Source: Deinococcus phoenicis (GTDB lineage Bacteria > Deinococcota > Deinococci > Deinococcales > Deinococcaceae). From it: a stretch of DNA of 64,000 bases. Below, in pieces: positions 1 through 12,936 of the stretch. Numbering within the stretch: the first letter of the stretch is position 1; the number at the start of each line of letters is the position of its first letter. Made by a program: the position numbers and the translations under genes. A model generated the notes under the pieces. The model was not told where the DNA came from. It ran no database searches and saw nothing but the letters and a program-made list of their open reading frames with translations. Location: assembly GCF_000599865.1 (NCBI RefSeq), contig NZ_JHAC01000033.1, positions 1-64,000 of the forward strand, given 5' to 3'.

Positions 1-484
1 GGAGGCGAGCGAGTATCTGTCGGGCGTCTACCGGGAGGCCCGCACCCTGGCCCAGAGCTTCAGCACCTCCGTCGAGAGCCTGCCGCAGCGGATCGCCGCG
101 CTGGGGGCCGAGCGGGACGCCCTCAGGGCCGAGGCGCTGGACCTGCGAACCCGCCTCGCGGGTGCCCTGGCGGACGCGGCCCCGCTGGAGGACGTGGCCG
201 GGGTGCCGCTGCGGGTCCTCACCCTGGATGACCCGGCGTTCCTCTCCGGCGCGCTCGCCGCCACGCCGGAAGGGGAGGTGCGGGTGGCCCTCGCCCCGGA
301 GGGCCGCTGCGGCATCGGCAGCGGGCGGGCTGATGTTCCCGCCGGGGACCTGCTGCGGGCCGCCCTCGGCGTCACGGGCGGGAAGGGCGGCGGGCGGCCC
401 ACGCTGGCGCAGGGCAGCACCGAGCGGCCCGGGATCTTTCTGGACGCGGTGCGGGGGGCGCTCAGGAGCCTCAGTTCGGCTTGA
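1..484 (+). CDS. C-terminal part of a DHHA1-domain protein (alanyl-tRNA editing AlaX type or AlaRS), 5' end outside window
   Basis: The reading frame is already open at base 2 and stops with TGA at 482-484, giving about 160 C-terminal residues. The first ~60 residues look like an alpha-helical linker with heptad-like Leu spacing. The end carries the glycine-rich motif GGKGGGRPTLAQGS, typical of the DHHA1 domain that closes alanyl-tRNA synthetases and stand-alone Ala-tRNA editing proteins. Such proteins bind tRNA(Ala) and, with an upstream editing domain, hydrolyse Ser-tRNA(Ala) or Gly-tRNA(Ala). The visible part cannot decide between AlaRS and AlaX because the catalytic or editing domain lies upstream. 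The stop overlaps the end of the convergent methyltransferase gene by 14 bp. Confidence 0.75.
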   Translation, partial: EASEYLSGVYREARTLAQSFSTSVESLPQRIAALGAERDALRAEALDLRTRLAGALADAAPLEDVAGVPLRVLTLDDPAFLSGALAATPEGEVRVALAPEGRCGIGSGRADVPAGDLLRAALGVTGGKGGGRPTLAQGSTERPGIFLDAVRGALRSLSSA

Positions 485-1235
485 TGGCCCGCGCCCGCAG
501 CCTGCGGTAGTCACTGACCCAGGCCGTGCCGTTCCACAGGTGCGGGCGGGCATACGTTTCGGCTTCCCGCAGGACGGCCCCTCGTTCCTCTGCCGTCAGG
601 GGAGAGAGCCACGCGCCGCCGAAGCCCGCCAGCCAGGCGCGGAACCCGTCCTCGCCGGACAGCAGCGAGGGCCGCACAAAGTCGTGGGTGCGTTCTGCGC
701 GCAGGCCCGCGCGCTCCAGCAGGGTGCAGAGTTCGCCGGTGGTCGGAAACACCCAGGGGTGGGGCAGGTCGGGCAGGCCCAGGGTGCGGGTCGCGTGGGC
801 GACGGCGTCCAGCGTGGTCTGCACGTTCCCGGCCCCGCCCATCTCCAGCACGAAGCGCCCGCCGGGTTTCAGTGCGGCGGCCACCCGCGGAAAGACGCCC
901 TCCAGGGGCTTCATCCAGTGGAGGGCCGCGTTGCTGAAGACCGCGTCGAAGTCGTCCCTGAAGGTCAGGTGGTGGGCTTCCATCACCTCGAAGCCGGGTT
1001 CGGGAAAGGCGTTGCGGGCCGCCCCGATCATCGCGGCGCTGGCGTCCACTCCGGTCACCCGGGCGCCGGTCCGGGCGATCCGCGCCGTGAGTTCCCCCGT
1101 GCCGCAGCCCAGGTCCAGAATCCGCTCACCCGGCTGTGGGTGCAGCCATTCGCCGGCCAGGTCGGCGCTGGCCTCAAAGACGAAGGCGTGCCGCTCCCGG
1201 TAATGTCCGGCGTTCCAGGGATCTGTGGTGGTCAT
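471..1235 (-). CDS. class I SAM-dependent methyltransferase (trans-aconitate methyltransferase-like)
   Basis: This 254-residue protein has a class I methyltransferase fold signature: motif I LDLGCGTGEL near residue 41, the acidic turn VTGVDAS near 61, then FSNAALHWM and LKPGGRFVLEMGG. The Asn-Ala-Ala-Leu-His-Trp segment and overall length resemble the trans-aconitate 2-methyltransferase (Tam) branch, which methylates small carboxylic acids, but the substrate cannot be assigned. The ATG start has a good ribosome site (GGAGGG) just upstream. It stands alone and converges with the DHHA1 gene. The function as an SAM methyltransferase is firm; the Tam-like substrate is a guess. Confidence 0.85.
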   Translation of the reverse strand: MTTTDPWNAGHYRERHAFVFEASADLAGEWLHPQPGERILDLGCGTGELTARIARTGARVTGVDASAAMIGAARNAFPEPGFEVMEAHHLTFRDDFDAVFSNAALHWMKPLEGVFPRVAAALKPGGRFVLEMGGAGNVQTTLDAVAHATRTLGLPDLPHPWVFPTTGELCTLLERAGLRAERTHDFVRPSLLSGEDGFRAWLAGFGGAWLSPLTAEERGAVLREAETYARPHLWNGTAWVSDYRRLRARAIKPN

Positions 1236-1324
1236 CTGCCCTCCTGTGGGACCCGCCCTGGTCGTGTGGCCGGGACGAATCCCCCCAGGCTACCCGGGGG
1301 ACGGCGGTTGTAAGGGCCGCACTG

Positions 1325-1476
1325 CTTAGACGAACTCCGATGGAATCGTTGACGGAGGGATTCCATCCGAGCGGGAGGAGCAGCGGCCTCATGGGCGTCT
1401 GTTCGCGACGACGCGAGAAGGAGAACAGACGGGTTCCGGGAAATGGATGGACTTCCGGCGCTGTCCCGGAACCCGT
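1325..1476 (+). repeat. dispersed ~150-bp noncoding repeat, copy A
   Basis: This stretch is closely similar to the reverse complement of 14818-14957. Shared blocks include GAACTCCGAT, GTTGACGGAG, ATTCCATCCGAGCGGGAGG and CGAGAAGGAGAACAGACGGG. It ends in a perfect 13-bp inverted repeat (1429-1441 with 1464-1476, 22-nt loop) built on ACGGGTTCCGGGA. It lies between the methyltransferase and a hypothetical gene, both on the minus strand. It fits the small noncoding repeats known from Deinococcus genomes; the exact family was not checked. Confidence 0.8.
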
Positions 1477-1482
1477 CCCGCT

Positions 1483-1965
1483 TCACGCCGTTTTCAGCAG
1501 CGCCGTGAGGTGAAGCCGCAGGGCGTCCAGCACCGGCGCACTTTTCAGGCAGGCGGCCAGGGCGCGCGCGGCGTGGTGTTCGCTGCCCTGCATGGCCCCG
1601 GCCAGATGGGCGTGGACCGTGGGATGCAGCCGCCCGCCCCGGTACAGGGCCGAGTCGAGCAGATCGTCCACCGGCAACCGGGTGTGCCGCTCGCCGTCCG
1701 GCGTGACCGTCTCGACCACCGCGCGGCCCCGGTCGTCCCCGGTGACGTGCGCGTGCAGGGGCCGCCCGGCGTGCCGCGACACCTGCTCGACGGTGGGGAC
1801 CAGGGCATTCACCAGGTTCACGGCCAGGCTCAGGCCCAGCAGGTGCGCGCGGGCCACGTCTGCCTCGCCGCCCCCCAGCGTCTGCGTGAGCCGCCGGGCC
1901 AGCCGTTCGCCCTCGGCGTACAGCAGCGCCTGCGCGTCGTCCGCACTCCCGTTCGTCGCCGTCAT
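1483..1965 (-). CDS. hypothetical protein, 160 aa
   Basis: No family was recognised. The protein is soluble-looking, rich in Ala, Leu, His and Arg, with no signal peptide or membrane span. Its C-terminal half has several His-containing helices (HPTVHAHLAGAMQGSEHH). The ATG is chosen because a TAGCCT box lies 6 nt upstream with no ribosome site, the leaderless pattern seen for many genes here. The gene ends directly at the hairpin of repeat copy A, which may act as its terminator. The coding call is supported by codon bias and the promoter, not by homology. Confidence 0.65.
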   Translation of the reverse strand: MTATNGSADDAQALLYAEGERLARRLTQTLGGGEADVARAHLLGLSLAVNLVNALVPTVEQVSRHAGRPLHAHVTGDDRGRAVVETVTPDGERHTRLPVDDLLDSALYRGGRLHPTVHAHLAGAMQGSEHHAARALAACLKSAPVLDALRLHLTALLKTA

Positions 1966-1971
1966 GCTTCC

Positions 1972-1977
1972 AGGCTA
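1972..1977 (-). promoter_or_regulatory. leaderless -10 box for the gene at 1483-1965
   Basis: The minus strand reads TAGCCT, then 6 nt, then ATG, with no Shine-Dalgarno sequence. This spacing places the transcript start at or next to the start codon. Confidence 0.6.
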
Positions 1978-2072
1978 CCGTGCGGCACGGTGCGGGGCGG
2001 CAGGGTGTCGCTGGTCCCCAGTTTCTCAATGTCCTCTCTGGACGGTCATCACCGGCGCGGTCTTCTGGGGAC

Positions 2073-2078
2073 TAGCCT
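2073..2078 (+). promoter_or_regulatory. leaderless -10 box for the DUF1622 pair
   Basis: TAGCCT is followed by 6 nt and the GTG at 2085. There is no ribosome site, so the GTG is taken as the start of a leaderless message. Confidence 0.6.
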
Positions 2079-2084
2079 GCGGAC

Positions 2085-2516
2085 GTGGAAGGCGACGTGG
2101 CGGGCTTCTTTACCCAGTTCGAGACGGTGGTGGGCCAGGTGACGCGGTATCTGGCCACCGGCGTCGAGGGCGCATCCGGCATCATCGTGGGCATCGCGGT
2201 GATCGAGGCGCTGTGGCGCTCGCTGGCGCTGTTTTTTGTCCAGCACGAGACGCCCGAGTCCCTCAAGGAGGCCATACGTCTGCGGCTGGGCCGCTGGCTT
2301 TCGGTCGTGCTGGAGTTTCTGCTGGCCGCCGACATTCTGCGGACCGCCGTGGCTCCCAACTGGAACGACATCGGCAAACTGGCGGCCATCGCGGGCATTC
2401 GCACGGCCCTCAACTACTTCCTTCAGCGCGAGGTGCGCGAGGCCGAGGGGCAGCGGGCGGATGCGAAAATCACCGGCCCCCTTCAGCGCGAGCAGGACCA
2501 GCGCGACCAGGGGTAG
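2085..2516 (+). CDS. DUF1622 family membrane protein, 143 aa
   Basis: The protein has three likely membrane segments and the conserved block LGRWLSVVLEFLLAADILRTAVAP followed by AAIAGIRTALNYFL, which is the DUF1622 signature (small bacterial membrane proteins of unknown function). The C-terminus is a charged, Gln/Arg-rich tail, probably cytoplasmic. The GTG start is set by the leaderless box 6 nt upstream. It is followed after 5 nt by a second small membrane protein of similar build, so the two are probably cotranslated and may form a complex (inference). Confidence 0.8.
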   Translation: MEGDVAGFFTQFETVVGQVTRYLATGVEGASGIIVGIAVIEALWRSLALFFVQHETPESLKEAIRLRLGRWLSVVLEFLLAADILRTAVAPNWNDIGKLAAIAGIRTALNYFLQREVREAEGQRADAKITGPLQREQDQRDQG

Positions 2517-2521
2517 GGGAG

Positions 2522-2818
2522 ATGCTCGCCGCGCTGCGGCTGTTCGTGGAACTGGCGACCAATCTGGTCCTGTTCGGTTACCTCGTCGCCGCGCTGCTGA
2601 CCCTGGTGCGGGGAACAGGGCTGCTGCGTGCCCGCCTGCTGGTGGCCGAAGGCATCCTGTTCGCGCTGAACCTCAAGGTGGTGGCGACGCTGCTGCGGAC
2701 CATGGAACTCACCACCTGGAACCAGATCGGCCTGTTTGCTGCCGTCTTCGTGCTCCGCACCGTCCTGAAACGGGTCGTGACCTGGGAGCGCCGCGAACTT
2801 CAGTCGGGCCAGGGCTGA
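2522..2818 (+). CDS. small membrane protein, DUF1622-like, 98 aa
   Basis: ATG at 2522 follows GGGGAG, 5 nt after the stop of the DUF1622 gene. The 98 residues contain three hydrophobic segments (about 8-30, 38-60 and 68-82). The end reads NQIGLFAAVFVLRTVLKRVVTWERREL, echoing the IRTALNYFLQRE end of its neighbour, so it looks like a shorter divergent paralogue. It sits inside a much longer open frame that begins far upstream; only the part from 2522 is judged to be a gene. Function unknown. Confidence 0.7.
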   Translation: MLAALRLFVELATNLVLFGYLVAALLTLVRGTGLLRARLLVAEGILFALNLKVVATLLRTMELTTWNQIGLFAAVFVLRTVLKRVVTWERRELQSGQG

Positions 2819-2917
2819 GGCGGGAGGCGCTGACCCCCGGTTCTCGCGGTCTAGGGCAATCGGGGCAACGGCAGGAGCGCCCAGGTGGCGGGCGCCTCCC
2901 ACCGCCGGGCAATGCTC

Positions 2918-5460
<2,543 letters not shown>

Positions 5461-5599
5461 GGGCAGCGGTGGGCGGCTGGCTCTGGGCCGTGGGCGGTAA
5501 GCTCTCCCCAGGGTGGCGGATTCGGAGGCTCAGCCCTCCGGGGCCGGGTCATCACTCTCGGTTCACGGCTGACCGGCGGATCACTTCATAATGCCCCTC

Positions 5600-6478
5600 G
5601 TGCGCTTCACCCTGCCCTCCCCGCCGCCGATCCTGGCCCTGCTGCTCTCCATGCTGAGCATCCAGGGCGGCGCGGCCTTCGCCAAGACGCTCTTTCCCAC
5701 ACTGGGCGCGGCGGGCACCACGGCCCTGCGCGTGACGCTGGCGGCCCTGCTGCTCAGCCTGGTCTTTCGCCCCCGCCTGCGCGCGCTGAGTCCGGCAGCG
5801 TGGCGGGCAGTAATTCCCTACGGGGTGGCCCTAGGGCTGATGAACCTCACGTTCTACCTGTCCCTCACGCGGCTGCCGCTGGGGCTGGCGGTCACGCTGG
5901 AGTTCGTGGGACCGCTGGTGCTGTCGCTGGCCCTGTCCCGCCGCCTTCAGGACCTCGTGTGGGTGGCGCTGGCCGCGCTGGGCATCGTGCTGATCGCGCC
6001 GCACGGGGGGGCAGGCGGTCATCTGGACCTGCTCGGCGCGGGCCTGGCCCTCACGGCGGGAGCCTTCTGGGCGCTGTACATCCTGGTGGGGGGGGCGGTG
6101 GGCCGGCGGGTGCCGGGCGTCACCGGCGTGGTCGCGGGGATGATCGTGGCGGCAACCGTCACGTTGCCTTTCGGGATCGCGCAGGCTGGGGCCACGCTGC
6201 TCGTGCCCGGTGTGCTCCTCGCGGGGCTGGCCGTCGCCGTCCTCTCCAGTGCCCTGCCGTACAGCCTGGAAATGGCGGCCCTGCGCGCGCTCCCCGCCCG
6301 CGTCTTCGGTGTGCTGATGAGTCTGGAACCCGCCATCGCCGCCCTGAGCGGCCTGCTGTTCCTGCATGAGCGCCTGAGTGCCCTGCAATGGCTGGCGATG
6401 CTGTGCGTGATCGCGGCCAGCGCCGGCATCAGCCTGAGCGGCGAGCGGCAGGTGGTGGAGGCGGAACCCGCCAACTGA
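5600..6478 (+). CDS. EamA/RhtA family transporter (amino acid/metabolite exporter)
   Basis: The protein of about 292 residues has ten hydrophobic segments in two repeated EamA units, as in RhtA (threonine/homoserine exporter) and related permeases. Typical segments are LSIQGGAAFAKTLFP at the N-terminus, LEFVGPLVLSLALSRR mid-protein and ALEPAIAALSG-like MSLEPAIAALSGLLFLHE near the end. The start is uncertain: ATG at 5591 is in frame, but GTG at 5600 is preceded by CATAAT with a 7-nt gap, so the GTG is preferred. Its stop lies directly beside the Hint-domain relic on the other strand. The substrate is unknown. Confidence 0.85.
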   Translation: MRFTLPSPPPILALLLSMLSIQGGAAFAKTLFPTLGAAGTTALRVTLAALLLSLVFRPRLRALSPAAWRAVIPYGVALGLMNLTFYLSLTRLPLGLAVTLEFVGPLVLSLALSRRLQDLVWVALAALGIVLIAPHGGAGGHLDLLGAGLALTAGAFWALYILVGGAVGRRVPGVTGVVAGMIVAATVTLPFGIAQAGATLLVPGVLLAGLAVAVLSSALPYSLEMAALRALPARVFGVLMSLEPAIAALSGLLFLHERLSALQWLAMLCVIAASAGISLSGERQVVEAEPAN

Positions 6479-6484
6479 GGAAGC

Positions 6485-6682
6485 GGTGAGATTGAACATC
6501 TCCCGCGTCTGCTGGAGGGTGACGACGTTGGCGACGACGCCGGTGGTGCCGTCCGCCTGCTTGGTCTTATCCCCGATTTGGAGGTGCCCGGCGCCGACTC
6601 AGTGTTCGTTCAGGTTCTCGTGGCCGACGGGTTTGGGCCTCTCCCCGTTATCAGACCACTCCTTGACGTAGCGGGGGTGTTT
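6485..6682 (-). pseudogene. decayed Hint (intein-like) domain fragment of a polymorphic toxin/RHS-type protein
   Basis: One minus-strand frame reads KHPRYVKEWSDNGERP...VGHENLNEH, then a TGA stop at 6601-6599, then VGAGHLQIGDKTKQADG...VVANVVTLQQTREMFNLT. The parts GHLQIGDKTKQADG and a terminal MFNLT match the layout of Hint domains in RHS and other polymorphic toxins, which normally continue with a His-Thr and a Val-His-Asn motif. Here the match ends abruptly at the end of the EamA gene. There is no start, no toxin part and no partner immunity gene. The TGA probably replaces a Trp codon. It is interpreted as a relic. Confidence 0.6.
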
Positions 6683-6690
6683 GCCTCTAG

Positions 6691-6720
6691 CAAAACCGCC
6701 CCAGTCGCAGCCGGGGCGGT
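6691..6720 (-). terminator. rho-independent terminator of pckA
   Basis: On the minus strand an 8-bp stem ACCGCCCC/GGGGCGGT (6713-6720 with 6695-6702) is followed by TTTTG, 17 bp after the pckA stop. Confidence 0.8.
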
Positions 6721-6736
6721 GATGGAATCGGAGCTG

Positions 6737-8326
<1,590 letters not shown>

Positions 8327-8407
8327 GGACAGATTCCTTTCGTGCGGGAGGAGTCCCGAAGCTTCAAGGGGACGTGATGTCTAGAAGAACACGTCTATCC
8401 TGGCCCC

Positions 8408-8419
8408 GGAACCGGTTCC
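8408..8419. promoter_or_regulatory. 12-bp perfect palindrome upstream of pckA, candidate operator
   Basis: GGAACCGGTTCC lies 82-93 bp upstream of the pckA start, inside a fairly AT-rich stretch that may hold the promoter. It could be an operator for carbon-source control. Nothing else supports this. Confidence 0.3.
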
Positions 8420-8481
8420 ATACCAAACTTAGTGTTGTTACATCCGCAGAAACACGGCGTCGTGATCGGCATCAAGAGACA

Positions 8482-8511
8482 GAAAAGGGAGAAGCCGCCT
8501 GCGCGGCGGCT
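8482..8511 (-). terminator. terminator of the PrcB-type lipoprotein gene
   Basis: The minus strand has AGCCGCC GCGCA GGCGGCT (8505-8511 with 8493-8499) followed by TCTCCCTTTTCT. It lies 28 bp after the stop at 8539. Confidence 0.7.
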
Positions 8512-8538
8512 CCCCGGCCGGGTGCGGATGCCCCGGCC

Positions 8539-9639
8539 TCAGCGGACCTGCCCGCTGCCCACCCCGGTCTGAAAGGGGCGGCCCTGGGTGTCCACCACAC
8601 GCACCTCGCGATAGGTGCCGGGCACCTGCACCAGGGTCCACGGACTGGTCAGGGCCTGCGTGGTGATGCTGCCCGGACCGGGTGCGCCGAGGGCCACCGT
8701 CAGGGTCAGCACGCCGCCCTGTGTGCTGGCGCCCGTGACCTGCACGCTATACCCACCGGTGGCCCGCTGTCCCAGGAACACGCCGACGACCGTGTCGTTG
8801 CCCGGCAGGCTGGGGACACTGGGCATGCCCGTCTGCCGCCCGTAGGCGAGGTTGTAAAGGGTGCTGAGGGCCGCCTGGGTCGTGGCGACCTGCACGGCGG
8901 AGGTCCCCACGTTGGCGTTGCTGCCGCTGGCAAGTTCGGTAAAGGTCACGCGGCCTCCTGGGTTGGCTGGGGGAGCGGGGGTGCCGGGGGTGACCGCGCC
9001 GGTGGTCGCGCCGACCGTGGGCACGCCGGGCAGCACGTACAGGGCAGTCCGGCGGTACTCGCCCGGCGTGGGTTCGGTGGTCAGGGGGCCGTCGGGCACG
9101 CTGGCCTCGTTCAGGACGGCGACCGCCAGCGCGCCCTGGTTCAGCAGCGCCGATCCCAGTGCATCCGCCTCGGCGTTCGTCAGGTTGCCCGCGCCGCGCA
9201 GCCCACTGACGGGCGTCCCGCCCACGCCGCTGCCCGTGGGGGCGTTCAGGCGGGTCCAGGTGCGCCCGTCGGTGTAGTACACGCTCCCGCCCGCGTCGTT
9301 CATGGCGACCGTGAACAGACCCCGCGTGTCACGCGTCACCGAGAGCTTGGCGGACAGCGGAGCCGTGGGGAGGCGGTACACGGCTTTCCCGTTCGCGCTC
9401 AGGGTACCTGCCACGGCCAGCGGGTCCTGCACCTGCGCGCGCAGGTCCACGGTGCTGCCGCCCAGTTTCACGCTGGTCTGGGCGCTGCTGCCGAGGTTGC
9501 CGTACACCCAGACGATGCGTTCCTGGGTGCCGCCATACAGCAGGACCTCGTGAACCTTCAAGTTGCCCGGGCCAGTCATCGAGCAGCCCGCAAGGAGGCC
9601 CGCGCCCAGGAGCAGCGCGGCGGTCAGGGTCTTGTTCAT
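8539..9639 (-). CDS. lipoprotein with C-terminal PrcB-like (protease complex subunit) domain
   Basis: The 366-residue protein begins with a lipoprotein signal (TAALLLGAGLLAGCSM, Cys at residue 19), so it is probably anchored in the envelope. The middle part is Gly/Thr/Pro-rich with a low-complexity linker near residues 215-235. The C-terminal ~110 residues, with VVGVFLGQRATGGYSVQV and WTLVQVPG, match the PrcB C-terminal domain, known from a protease complex subunit in Treponema; its molecular role is otherwise unclear. The ATG is fixed by TAAGCT 6 nt upstream. It ends in a good terminator and stands alone. Confidence 0.75.
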   Translation of the reverse strand: MNKTLTAALLLGAGLLAGCSMTGPGNLKVHEVLLYGGTQERIVWVYGNLGSSAQTSVKLGGSTVDLRAQVQDPLAVAGTLSANGKAVYRLPTAPLSAKLSVTRDTRGLFTVAMNDAGGSVYYTDGRTWTRLNAPTGSGVGGTPVSGLRGAGNLTNAEADALGSALLNQGALAVAVLNEASVPDGPLTTEPTPGEYRRTALYVLPGVPTVGATTGAVTPGTPAPPANPGGRVTFTELASGSNANVGTSAVQVATTQAALSTLYNLAYGRQTGMPSVPSLPGNDTVVGVFLGQRATGGYSVQVTGASTQGGVLTLTVALGAPGPGSITTQALTSPWTLVQVPGTYREVRVVDTQGRPFQTGVGSGQVR

Positions 9640-9645
9640 GCGGTC

Positions 9646-9651
9646 AGCTTA
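9646..9651 (-). promoter_or_regulatory. leaderless -10 box for the lipoprotein gene 8539-9639
   Basis: The minus strand reads TAAGCT, 6 nt, ATG, without a ribosome site. Confidence 0.6.
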
Positions 9652-9725
9652 GGGGCGTGGCCTGACGGCCGACTGAAGGTGCCCTTGAGCAAACACCCAC
9701 GATGGAGCCTGTGCGGCGGCCCGCC

Positions 9726-11420
<1,695 letters not shown>

Positions 11421-11427
11421 GCCCCCG

Positions 11428-11433
11428 AGTGTA
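11428..11433 (-). promoter_or_regulatory. leaderless -10 box for recN
   Basis: The minus strand reads TACACT, 7 nt, GTG. This decides the longer RecN start. Confidence 0.6.
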
Positions 11434-11605
11434 GAGCCTTTGGCCGGGGGGAGAGAGGCGCGGGGATCACGGTGTGAGGGGCTGGAACATGAAACCTGCG
11501 TTACGTTTTCCCCACACTCCCCGCAGCGCAGGCCCCCACAATGGGCCGCATGGTTCCCCTGCCCGCGCCGTGAGAGCAGGCAGAGGGACGCGAAAGGAGC
11601 ATCAC

Positions 11606-12811
11606 ATGAAGAGCAACGACACCGGGGTGAGTGGCCGCAGTCTGCTGCTGCTCGGCGGCCTGCTGGCCCTGGCCCTGAACCGCAACGCCCGCCACCAGCT
11701 GGTCAGCGGCACCCACGCCCTGCTGGACACGGCCCAGGAAACCCTCGACGAGACGGTCAAGCCCGCTCTGGCCTCCGCCGCCAGCCAGGCGCAGCATGTG
11801 GCGCAGGTGGCCGCCAGCAAGGGCGCGGAAACGCTGGAAACGCTCCGGGAGGAGGTGCCCAGCCGCGCCCAGTCCCTGCTGGAAGGGGCGCAGGAGGTCG
11901 CCGGGCACGCGGCGGAACGGGTGACCGCCCGGGCCGCGGACCTGACCCACGAGGCCCGCAGCGCCGTCCGGGAGGCCGGGGACATGGCCGCCGACCGCCG
12001 CCAGGCGGCCCAGCATGTGCTGTCCGGCGCGCAGCACCAGACCCGCCGCGACCTGAACAAGGCCCGCAAGGCCGGGCAATCCCTGCTCTCGGCGGTGGAA
12101 GACCGGGTACAGTCCCTGGCCGGAGGTGCCCAGGATAGCCTGGACAGCCAGCGCCGCGAGGCCGAGCGCAAACTGGCCCAGGCCCGCCGCAAGGCCGAGA
12201 AGGAGCTGCGGTCCGCCAAACGGCACTGGGATGCCGACAAGCTGGAGCGCGCCATCGAGAAGCGGGTTGCGTCCCTGAAAAAGCAGACGGCACACGACCT
12301 CGCCCGCCTGGAAAAGCAGGGCAAGCACGACTTCCAGGGTGCGAAGGTCGCCGCCCGGACGGCAGCCCAGAAGGCAAAACAGAAGAAGGCCCAGGCCGAC
12401 TCGGACGGCGGGATCGGGGGCGGGACGGTCGCCCTGGTTCTGCTGGGCGGCGGCGCGGTGGTGCTGGCCCGCGTGCCGGCGGCCCGTCAGGCGGTGCTGG
12501 ACGCGGTCGCCAGTGTCAGCCCCGAGGCCGCCGAACGGCTGCACAAGGCGGGCCGCAGCGCCCGGAACCTGGTGGGCAGCATGTGGCTGGAGCGCATCGA
12601 GGAACCCGCCCAGACGCCTGCCCCCGGGGCCGCGAAAGGCACGCAGGCCGCCACGACAGGTGCCACCTGGGGGGCCTCGGCGGAACCCGGCGCACCCGCC
12701 GCCGCCAGCAGCGCGCCGAAGGCTCCCCAGGGTGCTGCGGGCAATACCGCCCAGGTCAGCCCCGACCAGACCGGTACGAACAAGCCGGATTCTGCCAGCA
12801 AGACCCACTGA
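11606..12811 (+). CDS. LEA-like/apolipoprotein-like helical protein with two hydrophobic segments
   Basis: The 401-residue protein is extremely rich in Ala, Lys, Glu, Gln and Arg, with near-continuous amphipathic helix from about residue 40 to 265, resembling late-embryogenesis-abundant proteins linked to desiccation tolerance. A hydrophobic stretch at residues 11-26 and another at 273-291 (VALVLLGGGAVVLA) suggest membrane attachment at both ends of the helical part. A disordered Ala/Pro/Thr-rich tail of ~85 residues follows. The ATG follows GAAAGGAGC. It is divergent from recN and ends in a good terminator. The LEA assignment rests on composition only. Confidence 0.7.
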   Translation: MKSNDTGVSGRSLLLLGGLLALALNRNARHQLVSGTHALLDTAQETLDETVKPALASAASQAQHVAQVAASKGAETLETLREEVPSRAQSLLEGAQEVAGHAAERVTARAADLTHEARSAVREAGDMAADRRQAAQHVLSGAQHQTRRDLNKARKAGQSLLSAVEDRVQSLAGGAQDSLDSQRREAERKLAQARRKAEKELRSAKRHWDADKLERAIEKRVASLKKQTAHDLARLEKQGKHDFQGAKVAARTAAQKAKQKKAQADSDGGIGGGTVALVLLGGGAVVLARVPAARQAVLDAVASVSPEAAERLHKAGRSARNLVGSMWLERIEEPAQTPAPGAAKGTQAATTGATWGASAEPGAPAAASSAPKAPQGAAGNTAQVSPDQTGTNKPDSASKTH

Positions 12812-12838
12812 GCTACCTTCCAGGCGGGTTTGACAGTC

Positions 12839-12868
12839 AGGCTGCCCTTCTGTGGGGTAGCCTTTTTT
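12839..12868 (+). terminator. terminator of the LEA-like gene
   Basis: AGGCTGCCC TTCTGT GGGGTAGCCT forms a 9-bp stem (one wobble) followed by TTTTTT. Confidence 0.85.
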
Positions 12869-12922
12869 GGCGTGCAGGGGCCAGCCGCTGTGGTGTCCGC
12901 CCGCCCTTTTCGTGACGCGCGG

Positions 12923-12928
12923 TACACT
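12923..12928 (+). promoter_or_regulatory. -10 box for the shikimate-dehydrogenase-like gene
   Basis: TACACT is followed by 8 nt and ATG at 12937. It argues against the upstream in-frame TTG at 12928, which overlaps the box. Confidence 0.55.
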
Positions 12929-12936
12929 TGCCCCTG

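Noticed and set aside
5461..5590. Additional G-quadruplex element after glucan phosphorylase
   Set aside because: GGG tracts occur at 5460-5500 but one loop is about 11 nt, so it does not meet the usual criterion and lacks the regular spacing of the other three.
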